Origin: an uncultured Clostridia bacterium
Lineage (GTDB): Bacteria > Bacillota > Clostridia > Oscillospirales > Acutalibacteraceae
DNA: 64,000 nucleotides
NCBI GenBank assembly: GCA_944412445.1
Contig: CALYBJ010000001.1
Location: 48,513 to 112,512 of the forward strand
Reading direction: 5' to 3'
Under the pieces are notes generated by a model, which was not told the origin of the DNA, ran no database searches, and saw only the letters and a list, made by a program, of their open reading frames with translations. Within the stretch, counting starts at the first letter, position 1; the number at the start of each line of letters is the position of its first letter. Shown one piece after another: positions 52,768-60,647 of this stretch. The position numbers and the translations under genes are program-made.

Positions 52768-54087
52768 ATGAAAACGCCTGTTTGTGATTTTGTAAGGGAC
52801 TATATTGATAAAGATGTTTCAAGGCTTCATATGCCTGGACATAAGGGCGTAAATGCGTTTTTGGGGGAAGCCTATGACATAACGGAAATAAAAGGCGCCG
52901 ATGAGCTGTATGAAGCTTCGGGAATAATCGCCGAAAGCGAAGAAAACGCTTCAAAGCTGTTCGGCACGGGAAAAACCTTTTATTCTGCGGAAGGCTCTTC
53001 TCTGTGCATTAAGGCGATGCTTTATATGATAAAGCTTGCCTCTCCGGGAGAAAAAACAACCGTGCTGGCGGCGAGAAATGTTCATAAGGCCTTTGTGTAC
53101 GGCTGCGGACTTCTTGACATTGATGTAAAATGGATGTGGGAAAGGGAAGATGACTTTTCCCTTTGCAGATGTATAATAACGCCCGAAATTCTTAAAGAGG
53201 AGCTTAAAAGGGCTGAAGGAAAAATATCAGCCGTTTATATAACAAGCCCCGATTATTTAGGGGGCATGAGCGATATTAAAAGCCTCAGTGAAACCGCCCG
53301 TGAATACGGTGTGCCTTTAATTGTTGACAACGCTCACGGAGCGTATCTTCGGTTTTTAAAGGACAGTCTGCACCCTATTGACTTAGGGGCGGATATGTGC
53401 TGTGATTCGGCTCATAAAACGCTGCCCGTTTTAACAGGCGGCGCATATCTTCACATTTCGGAAAACGCTCCCGAAACATATAAAAATCTCGGTAAAAAGG
53501 CAATGGAGCTTTTCGGCTCAACAAGCCCGTCATATCTTATTTTGCAGTCCCTTGACAAAGCCAACGAATATATGGAAAACGGGTATAAGGAAACGCTTGC
53601 GGCTTGCGTAAAAAGAGTTGCAAAGCTGAAAAAAGACTTAAATGCGGCGGGAATAAGAATTTACGAAAGCGACCCTTTAAAGGTTACGATTATAAACCAA
53701 GGGGCGAAAATCGGAGAGATTCTTAGAAAAAACGGCGCTGAATGTGAATATGAGGATCCTGATTATACTGTTCTTATGCTTACTCCGGAAAATACCGAAA
53801 GAGATTTTGAAAGAGTATATAAGGCTTTATCTGAATTAAAACCTGAGTCGTATATGCGAAATCCTTTAACATTCAAAGCTCCCGAAAGAAAAATGAGCAT
53901 AAGGGACGCCCTGTTTTCTCAAAGTGAAAAAATAAAAGCTTCGGACAGCTTCGGCAGAATACTGGCTGCTCCCTCTGTGGGATGTCCTCCGGCTGTGCCC
54001 GCCGTTGTCAGCGGTGAGGTTATTTCAAAGGAAGCCGTTGAAATTTTTAAGTATTACTGCATTGATGCCGTAGATGTTATTAAATAA
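52768..54087 (+). CDS. Orn/Lys/Arg decarboxylase-family PLP enzyme
   Basis: 439 aa, short (type without the large N-terminal wing). PLP-enzyme motifs: LHMPGHKGVNAF near the start, FYSAEGSSLCIKAM, LAARNVHKA, ITSPDYLGGM, LIVDNAHGAYLRF and DSAHKTLPVLTGG with the PLP Lys. C-terminal part ends in YCIDAVDVIK. Candidate arginine, lysine or ornithine decarboxylase; substrate not readable. Five bases after scfB stop, so co-transcribed with the SCIFF maturase. In other Clostridia this kind of gene also occurs near DNA replication genes (tmk/holB). Confidence 0.85.
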   Translation: MKTPVCDFVRDYIDKDVSRLHMPGHKGVNAFLGEAYDITEIKGADELYEASGIIAESEENASKLFGTGKTFYSAEGSSLCIKAMLYMIKLASPGEKTTVLAARNVHKAFVYGCGLLDIDVKWMWEREDDFSLCRCIITPEILKEELKRAEGKISAVYITSPDYLGGMSDIKSLSETAREYGVPLIVDNAHGAYLRFLKDSLHPIDLGADMCCDSAHKTLPVLTGGAYLHISENAPETYKNLGKKAMELFGSTSPSYLILQSLDKANEYMENGYKETLAACVKRVAKLKKDLNAAGIRIYESDPLKVTIINQGAKIGEILRKNGAECEYEDPDYTVLMLTPENTERDFERVYKALSELKPESYMRNPLTFKAPERKMSIRDALFSQSEKIKASDSFGRILAAPSVGCPPAVPAVVSGEVISKEAVEIFKYYCIDAVDVIK

Positions 54088-54158
54088 AATTTTTTAATCA
54101 TATTTCAAATATTCAGAATTGATTATTGAAATTTGACTTTGAAAAAACGGAGGTTTTT

Positions 54159-54224
54159 ATGTGCCTGATATGTGACAGAATTGAAATGATAATTCTTATT
54201 TCAGATTGTAAGGTTAAAAGGTAA
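54159..54224 (+). pseudogene. Remnant of a HIT-family hydrolase gene (first ~11 codons)
   Basis: After a good ribosome binding site (CGGAGG) an ORF of 21 codons begins MCLICDRIEMI, the usual start of clostridial HIT-family proteins (MC.iCdRIemi...), then leaves the family sequence and stops. The rest of the gene is missing up to tRNA-Thr ~30 bases on. Looks like a deletion scar; alternatively a coincidental small ORF. The 370-base gap holds only this and the tRNA. Confidence 0.5.
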
Positions 54225-54251
54225 AAAAATTCCCGTTCAAAGAACGGGATA

Positions 54252-54327
<76 letters not shown>

Positions 54328-54455
54328 AAGGTTTATTCACAACGAAAATATTATACATACAAAGTCAGTGTTTGTCAATATTAAAATCATATTTTTTAAT
54401 ATAAAATAAATTCTTTCAAAAATTTAAGCCGCAGATAAAAATCTGCGGCAGTTTT

Positions 54456-57400
54456 TTATTCAGTCGGAACCTTTATAACCTGACCTACCGACAATCCGGC
54501 GTTTACGGAAATGCCGTTAAAATCGCACATTTTCTGAACATTTGCAGGCGTGTCGCTTATTCCGAAGGAGCGGAGTATGGAATAAAGATTATCGCCCGCT
54601 TTTACGGTATATGTTTCATAAGCGCCGGTATAGGCTTCCGTTGTAGTCGATGCAGCAGTAGTAGTGGTAGTAGTTGTTGTGGTGGTAGTTGTTGTTTGGG
54701 TTGTGCTTTCTGTTGTTGTCTCGTCTTTAACGGTTATGTCTGTTACAGGCTGAGCGCCGTTTTCTGCTGTGTCTTCTTCCGTGTCTGTTTCGGTTTCGGA
54801 AGAGCTGTCTTCTTCGGTAATTAAGGGCAATCCTGCGTAATCCTCGGTATTGTCAGCCGATCCCGGATTTGAGGTTAAGGAGTAGATTATAACGGACACA
54901 GCTCCGATTACGATAACCAAAAGCAAAATTATAAAGAATACTAAGTTAATCTTCCTGTTTTTGGCTTTTTTTTTATCCTGTGAAGATATTTTCGGCTCTT
55001 TGGGCAAATCTAAATTTTCCGTAGCTTTTTCAAATTCTTCAAGCTCCGTGTCTAAATCCGACGCGCTGTCAGCAAACGCCGATTCTTCCTCCGGTACAGC
55101 TTCAGCTCCGGCATTTTCAAAGGCTTCAAGCTGTTCCTCGCTCTGAGCCTTTGCCAGCGCAACGCTTTTTGCGTAGTTTTCCGCATTTTCAAGAGCCGCC
55201 TGCCAGGGCCCGGCAGTTTCCGGATTCAGGGTATCGTCCTCTTCTGCTGAATTTATAAGAGCTTCAAATTCAGCTTCGTCAAAAGCCTGCTTATCCAGAA
55301 CGGCTTTTTCTTCGCCCAAATCTCTCCAGCGGCCAAGCTCAAGATAATCGGCTTTAAAGCTGTCACTGAAAATAAACTTTTTCTTTTTGTTTAAGAGCAG
55401 CATCAATATAAGAATAGCCAAGCCGATAATGGTAAGAATCAGTCCTGCCGCGAAGCCTCTGGGAGTGAACTTAAACTCAACGGTATGCTGTCCTGCGTCC
55501 ATTTTAACGCCCATAAGAGCGTCTCCGATCTTTACAATGCTTTCATCGCTGAGCTTTTCTCCGTCAACATAAACGCTCCAGCCTTTGTCGTAGGGAATAG
55601 AGGTGTAAAGCATTTTGCCTGCGGCAAGGTCGATGTCACCCTTGATGTATGTTTCCTTGTTTTCCGTAACATTAAGAACGCCGCCGTCAACAATGGCGTT
55701 ATAAGCGCTGATGAATTTCTCTTCATTCAGCCCGTAAACATAAAGACCTACATCACCGCTGATTTCATCATCCTGAAGGCTGAAAGAAATGTAAATCGGT
55801 GTTCCTGCTTCAACCTTGCCTAAATCAAGAACATAGGGATAATTTCCGACGCTCTGATTGTATGTGAAGTCTCCTGCTGAAACAAGTGCGGAATCAACTG
55901 CGGTACATTCAACATAAACATATACATTCTGAGTTTCGGGATTTTCAAACATAAAGGTAAGCTCGTTTGAAGCCTCCGCAGTGTTCTGCTTGTAAATATT
56001 AAATTTTCCGGTATTTATCTGGCTGTCAGCAAGACTTTCGATATTGGAGGTATCAGTAACGGAGCCGTCAATTTTTTCAAGTATTCCGGAAACGCCGGAA
56101 GCGTTGTAATAAAAATCATTCTGAACCTCAAAGGGATTTGAGCTGTCATAGAGCCATGCGGTATCAAGGCTGTTGTTTGCGGAGAATGCTACCGGAAGCC
56201 AGTAATTATTCTTGTATACCGTCATGTCGTTATAGGTGCTGACCTTGGTGTATAAGAAGTTATCGTCCATTCTGGGAATATAGCTGTCAGTTGCCACATA
56301 GTCATGGTTGTCTACAATGTATTTAAGAGACATCATGGAGTTATAAAGACCTGTCTGGCAGTGATAGGTATAGCTGTTGATTCTGTTTCCGTACATACCG
56401 AGCTTGTCCTGAAGGCTTGCGACAGACTGATATGCCATTGAAGTAAAGGTTGAGACGCCGTCGTAGAAGAACCAGCAGTTATCCATTCTTGTAAGAAGAG
56501 CAGACAGCTCCATTCTGTAAAAGCCGTCTTCGCCCTCATCCTCTTTAATTTGGTCGATAACAGCTGTTGTATCGTTGTAAGAGCCGTTGTAAGCGGGTTT
56601 TGTCTGGGTAACCGTGTAGTTGCCGGTGTCGGCGATAAGGATTTCGGCGCACACTGCGGTAATAAGCAGAATAGACATAGACGCTTTGGCGAATTTCGGA
56701 TTTTTGATAGCTGAAAGGATAACGGCATAGGCTACGGCAAAAACAATGGTTGTCCATACCACAGCCATATCAACATTGGCAGAACCGATTTTTTCAACAA
56801 TCATGGTAAATGCTGCGACGCCGGCGGCGGAAGCGAGAATTTCCTTTGATGAAACCGATTCAAGATTTGTAACAACCTTGTAGGCAATAAGAAGAAGGAA
56901 GAAAGAATATGCGAAAGAAAATCTGTAGGGCAGGTCGTTGGGGAAGTGGAAGCCGTGCCAGATAAAGTTAAGCATATTAATGTTGAAGCTGAAGAAGAAT
57001 ACGGCGCCTACGATAACCGTGGCAAGCTTTTCCTTGACGGAGAACTTCCTTGAACCCATATAAAGGGGTATAAGAATAAGAGTTAATACGCCGCAGTAGA
57101 TATTGGGATAAACGGTATCGCCGCTGCTTCTGATAGTAGGTTCAACTCCTGCAAGGTGATTTGCAAGGAAGTCGAAAATTGAAAAATATGTTGAAAAAGA
57201 AGAAGGGAATGAAGAGGAGGTTGCGGAAGAATTCTGAAGGATGAAGTAAACGGGAAGAAGAGCCGAAGCCGCGATAACGGCGGCAAGAATCGAAGCACCC
57301 GCAAAAGTGCAGCCTCTTACCAGGAAGGATGAATTAAAGAATTTTACGGATAATGTATTTTTGTATTTTTCTTTAAGAATAATATTTGTATTGATTTTTG

Positions 57401-58085
57401 TTCCGAAAGATCTTTTTGAAAAGTAGAAGTAAATGAAGAATATAACGGAAAGAAGACATACCATATACGCCATGTAATAGTTGGTGAACATTACGAAAGC
57501 AAGGGAAATAATATATGTCCAGGGGGAGCCTTTTTCGATTATATAGTATATGCCCAGAATAACAATGGGGAACGCAACCATGGCGTCAAGCCACATGATG
57601 TTCCAGTAGTACGCAACGAAGTAGCCGCAGAAAGCGTAGAGAATACCGAAGGCGGCAGACATGATGTTCTTTTTGCCGGAAAATTTTTCAAAGAAATAAG
57701 TGCCGGTAAAAGCGGATGCTGCGGCTTTAACCAGAACCATTGCGGCAATGGCTTCCGGAACGTTATAGTGGCCGAAAATTAAAACGAACAGCATGGAGGG
57801 GCTGGAGAGGTAGTTAAAGTAGTTGCCCAGAAATACGCTGCCCAAGCCTGATGTAAATGAATAAATTAATGAATGACCTCCGAAAATTCTTTCGTACAGT
57901 TCAGCAAAAAGGGGAGCGTACTGGTGATAAAGATCCATACGGAGGATAATATTATCGCCGAAGGGGAAAAACTGCCACACTGCATAAACAAAGAGCATAA
58001 TAACCGCTGCGATAACAGCAGACATGAAGCAGTTCATGTTCCGGTTAAAAAAGCCTCCCTGCTTTTTAGCTTTTAAAGTTTTCAA
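54456..58085 (-). CDS. YfhO-type membrane protein fused to a C-terminal LysM domain
   Basis: 1209 aa. Residues ~1-900 are a YfhO-family protein: many helices, early FFPFGDNIILRMDLYHQY and SFTSGLGSVFLGNYFNYLSSP loops, a ~350-residue outside part, and a last helix at ~877-900. Family members decorate lipoteichoic acid or polymers with sugars. Then a cytoplasmic acidic stretch (~900-1040, Glu/Ala-rich), another helix (~1045-1070), an outside Thr-rich linker with a run of 13 Thr, and a LysM domain (~1158-1209: YTVKAGDNLYSILRSFG ... VGQVIKVP). The reading frame is continuous with no sign of a frameshift. A peptidoglycan-binding anchor on a YfhO enzyme is unusual. Confidence 0.88.
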   Translation of the reverse strand: MKTLKAKKQGGFFNRNMNCFMSAVIAAVIMLFVYAVWQFFPFGDNIILRMDLYHQYAPLFAELYERIFGGHSLIYSFTSGLGSVFLGNYFNYLSSPSMLFVLIFGHYNVPEAIAAMVLVKAAASAFTGTYFFEKFSGKKNIMSAAFGILYAFCGYFVAYYWNIMWLDAMVAFPIVILGIYYIIEKGSPWTYIISLAFVMFTNYYMAYMVCLLSVIFFIYFYFSKRSFGTKINTNIILKEKYKNTLSVKFFNSSFLVRGCTFAGASILAAVIAASALLPVYFILQNSSATSSSFPSSFSTYFSIFDFLANHLAGVEPTIRSSGDTVYPNIYCGVLTLILIPLYMGSRKFSVKEKLATVIVGAVFFFSFNINMLNFIWHGFHFPNDLPYRFSFAYSFFLLLIAYKVVTNLESVSSKEILASAAGVAAFTMIVEKIGSANVDMAVVWTTIVFAVAYAVILSAIKNPKFAKASMSILLITAVCAEILIADTGNYTVTQTKPAYNGSYNDTTAVIDQIKEDEGEDGFYRMELSALLTRMDNCWFFYDGVSTFTSMAYQSVASLQDKLGMYGNRINSYTYHCQTGLYNSMMSLKYIVDNHDYVATDSYIPRMDDNFLYTKVSTYNDMTVYKNNYWLPVAFSANNSLDTAWLYDSSNPFEVQNDFYYNASGVSGILEKIDGSVTDTSNIESLADSQINTGKFNIYKQNTAEASNELTFMFENPETQNVYVYVECTAVDSALVSAGDFTYNQSVGNYPYVLDLGKVEAGTPIYISFSLQDDEISGDVGLYVYGLNEEKFISAYNAIVDGGVLNVTENKETYIKGDIDLAAGKMLYTSIPYDKGWSVYVDGEKLSDESIVKIGDALMGVKMDAGQHTVEFKFTPRGFAAGLILTIIGLAILILMLLLNKKKKFIFSDSFKADYLELGRWRDLGEEKAVLDKQAFDEAEFEALINSAEEDDTLNPETAGPWQAALENAENYAKSVALAKAQSEEQLEAFENAGAEAVPEEESAFADSASDLDTELEEFEKATENLDLPKEPKISSQDKKKAKNRKINLVFFIILLLVIVIGAVSVIIYSLTSNPGSADNTEDYAGLPLITEEDSSSETETDTEEDTAENGAQPVTDITVKDETTTESTTQTTTTTTTTTTTTTAASTTTEAYTGAYETYTVKAGDNLYSILRSFGISDTPANVQKMCDFNGISVNAGLSVGQVIKVPTE

Positions 58086-58333
58086 TTAAATCGATCCTTT
58101 CTTCTTTTGAAGCTTTTAATTTTGCATAGATGATAACATAATATCATATTATAAATTAATATTCAATAGACAAAATATATTTTTAATTTATTTTTAAAAA
58201 AGCTCCTGAGATTTATAAAAATATGACATAAAATTTCAAATAAATTTATTAATAATTAAAGATTTAGTTAAAATTTTCATCATAAAAAATGTTAATATTT
58301 ATTTATATTTTTAAATTAGGAGGAGCTAAATTT

Positions 58334-59584
58334 ATGGTTAAGCAAAATCTTAAAACGTTAATCGAAAAAAAAGACGAAGCCGCAAAATATATGCTTAAGG
58401 AAATTACATATATTTGCAAAAACTTTGAAAAAAGGTCTCCCGGCTCAAAAGGCGAAAAGCAGGCCTGTGAATATATGGCAGATGTTCTTAAAAATCAGTG
58501 CGGCTGCGAAAATGTAAAGGTTGAATCCTTTAAGGAAAACCCGGGCTCTTTTTACGGATGGCTTTATTTAACCTTTACTGCTGCTTTTATCGCCATTGTC
58601 TTAATGTTCTTTGTTCCCGTGGCGTCAATTGTTTTGATAGCATTCGGATTTGTCCTTGCGTTTTTGCAGTTCGGACTTTATAAAAAGGTTGTAGACAAGC
58701 TGTTTAAAGAGGAAACAGGTCATAACGTTACGGCAATAAAAAGCTGCACCGGAGAAGTAAAACGCCGAATTTTCTTTAACGGACATCCCGACGCCGCATG
58801 GGAATGGCCCGTTAACTACAAGCTGGGCGGCGTAGGCTTTGAGGGTCATGCCGTTATATCCATTGTCGGCGCATTTTATTATCTTGTATTATCTGTTTTA
58901 TATACGATAAATTACGGTGCGGTAGCTTCCGGCATAGCCACATCCGACCCGCTGTTTAAATGGGCAATGGGCGGTCTTGTATTCGTACCCTTTATGTTCG
59001 GAATGTTCTTTATGTGGAACAAAAAAAGAGTAGTAGACGGCGCAAACGACAACCTTTCCGGCTGTTATATGGGAATAGCTTTGCTGAAGGCTCTTCACGA
59101 TGAGGGAATAGTTCTTGAAAACACGGAGGTAGGCGTTATTCTTACCGGCTCCGAGGAAGCAGGACTCAGAGGGGCAAAAGCTTGGTGCGAGGCTCACAAA
59201 GGCGAATTTCAGGATGTTCCCACCTTTATTTTATCATACGATACCATACACGATCCTAAATACCTTATGACGAATTACCGTGACCTTAACGGAACGGTTA
59301 AAGCTGATAAAGAAGTGTCCGACCTGTTTATGGAGGCTTCAAAGGAGCTTAACATCCACTGCAAAAAGGGCTGGGTACCGCCTCTGGGAGGAGCAACGGA
59401 TTCGGCGGCGTTTGCACAGGCGGGCTTCAGGGCAACGGGAGTAACCGGACTTAACCACAAGCTTGAAAGCTATTATCATACAAGAAAAGATACATATACA
59501 AATATGAATCTTCAGGGCCTTGCGGATTGTTACGCTGTCAGCGTAAAAGCGCTTGAAATGTTTGACGGCGGAGCCAAGCAGTAA
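58334..59584 (+). CDS. M28-family metallopeptidase with membrane helices
   Basis: 416 aa. Zinc peptidase M28 region: residues after ~150 include FNGHPDAAWEW (metal His-x-Asp), GANDNLSGCYMGIALLKAL (bridging Asp), LTGSEEAGLRGAKAW (catalytic and metal Glu), ILSYDTIHDP (metal Asp), ATDSAAFAQAGF and NHKLESYYHTRKDTY (metal His). About four hydrophobic helices interrupt the domain (~85-130 and ~190-245), so it is membrane-bound. ATG 58334 follows AGGAGG; a frame start at 58289 has no site. The ~250-base divergent gap to the YfhO gene is AT-rich with no clear element. Confidence 0.88.
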   Translation: MVKQNLKTLIEKKDEAAKYMLKEITYICKNFEKRSPGSKGEKQACEYMADVLKNQCGCENVKVESFKENPGSFYGWLYLTFTAAFIAIVLMFFVPVASIVLIAFGFVLAFLQFGLYKKVVDKLFKEETGHNVTAIKSCTGEVKRRIFFNGHPDAAWEWPVNYKLGGVGFEGHAVISIVGAFYYLVLSVLYTINYGAVASGIATSDPLFKWAMGGLVFVPFMFGMFFMWNKKRVVDGANDNLSGCYMGIALLKALHDEGIVLENTEVGVILTGSEEAGLRGAKAWCEAHKGEFQDVPTFILSYDTIHDPKYLMTNYRDLNGTVKADKEVSDLFMEASKELNIHCKKGWVPPLGGATDSAAFAQAGFRATGVTGLNHKLESYYHTRKDTYTNMNLQGLADCYAVSVKALEMFDGGAKQ

Positions 59585-59605
59585 TATATTAAATTGCAGA
59601 ATATA

Positions 59606-59634
59606 ACCATCGGTTAGTGCCGGTGGTTTTTTTG
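59606..59634 (+). terminator. Terminator after M28 peptidase
   Basis: ACCATCGG-TTAGTG-CCGGTGGT then TTTTTTT. Confidence 0.9.
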
Positions 59635-59699
59635 TGCAATGATATAAAAACATAGAAAAAACAGCTCTGATTTTCTATTTGTATTTTTCTTTACTTTTG

Positions 59700-59728
59700 T
59701 TGTTACTTGAATGACATTGTGGTATGAT
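59700..59728 (+). promoter_or_regulatory. Promoter for nrdG
   Basis: TTGTTA (59700-59705), TATGAT (59723-59728), spacer 17. No NrdR box nearby. Confidence 0.6.
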
Positions 59729-59763
59729 GTTTATAATTTCGTTAATTAAAGGCGGTATGAAGA

Positions 59764-60453
59764 ATGAAAATAGGCGGCTTTCAGAAGCTTACGCTTCTTG
59801 ATTTTCCGGGATATGTAGCGTGCACGGTGTTTACGGCGGGCTGTAATTTCCGCTGTCCCTTCTGTCACAACGCTTCCCTTGTAACGGGAGTTCCCTATGA
59901 GGACTATAAACCGGAAAATATATATGAGTTTTTGGAAACAAGAAAAAAGAAGATAGACGGAGTATGTATAACGGGAGGCGAGCCTCTTCTTAACAAAGAG
60001 CTGCCCGAGTTTATAAAAACCATAAAGGATATGGGTTATCTTGTAAAACTCGATACCAACGGAAGCTTTCCCGACAGATTAAAAAAGCTTACAGATAAAG
60101 GGCTTATTGACTATGTTGCCATGGATATAAAAAATTCCGAGAAAAAATATCCTCTGACGGCAGGCATACCGTGGCTTGATTTTGATTCGATAGAGGAGAG
60201 CGTAAAAGTTTTAAGAGAAAGCGGAACAGCTCATGAGTTCAGAACGACAGTTGTAAAAGAGCTTCATAATACAGAGGATTTTATTTCTATCGGAGAAAAA
60301 TTCGGCGGTGATGAAAAATATTTTCTGCAACAATTTGTAGATTCGGGAGACACTATCGAAAAGGGCTTCAGCAGCTGTGAAAACGGCGATATGAAGCGGT
60401 TTCTGGCAGTTTTAAAGAAGTATTTTCCAAATGCGGCTATACGGGGTGAATAA
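59764..60453 (+). CDS. nrdG: Anaerobic ribonucleotide reductase activating enzyme (NrdG2 type)
   Basis: 229 aa radical SAM activase: FTAGCNFRCPFCHN (CxxxCxxC), CITGGEPLLN. Longer than classic NrdG (~155) and matches the NrdG2 subgroup. Installs the glycyl radical on NrdD using SAM. Upstream of nrdD on the same strand but separated by an NrdR-controlled promoter, so the two can be expressed independently. Confidence 0.92.
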   Translation: MKIGGFQKLTLLDFPGYVACTVFTAGCNFRCPFCHNASLVTGVPYEDYKPENIYEFLETRKKKIDGVCITGGEPLLNKELPEFIKTIKDMGYLVKLDTNGSFPDRLKKLTDKGLIDYVAMDIKNSEKKYPLTAGIPWLDFDSIEESVKVLRESGTAHEFRTTVVKELHNTEDFISIGEKFGGDEKYFLQQFVDSGDTIEKGFSSCENGDMKRFLAVLKKYFPNAAIRGE

Positions 60454-60497
60454 CTATATATTGTGATTGTCAAAAAAATGTCCACAATATATTCCAA
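60451..60497 (+). promoter_or_regulatory. Tandem NrdR-like boxes upstream of nrdD
   Basis: Box 1 TAACTATATATTGTGA (60451-60466) matches the NrdR consensus ACACTATATATTGTGT at 13 of 16 positions. Box 2 CCACAATATATTCCAA (60482-60497) matches the other orientation (ACACAATATATAGTGT) at 10 of 16. Starts are 31 bp apart (15 bp between boxes), the standard spacing of NrdR operators, just upstream of the -35 at 60506. Box 1 overlaps the nrdG stop codon. Confidence 0.75.
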
Positions 60498-60505
60498 AAA
60501 AACTA

Positions 60506-60534
60506 TTGACAAAGCAGCTGCACTACGCTATAAT
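60506..60534 (+). promoter_or_regulatory. Sigma-A promoter for nrdD
   Basis: TTGACA (60506-60511), TATAAT (60529-60534), spacer 17; ~110-base leader without an evident riboswitch. Confidence 0.9.
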
Positions 60535-60647
60535 ACAACATGCACCGTTCAAATGCGCAGCTGATATATAAAAACACGGCGCGGTTTGACTTATTCGGTA
60601 AAAATTTATTTAATAAATAAAAAAATTCAAACAGGGAGTGTTAAATA

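Noticed and set aside
54640..54720. Thr-codon repeat as a microsatellite or CRISPR-like repeat
   Set aside because: It lies in frame and encodes the Thr-rich linker of the LysM protein; there are no spacers.
58086..58333. Regulatory RNA in the YfhO-M28 divergent gap
   Set aside because: The region is very AT-rich with no stable hairpin or conserved motif beyond ordinary promoters.
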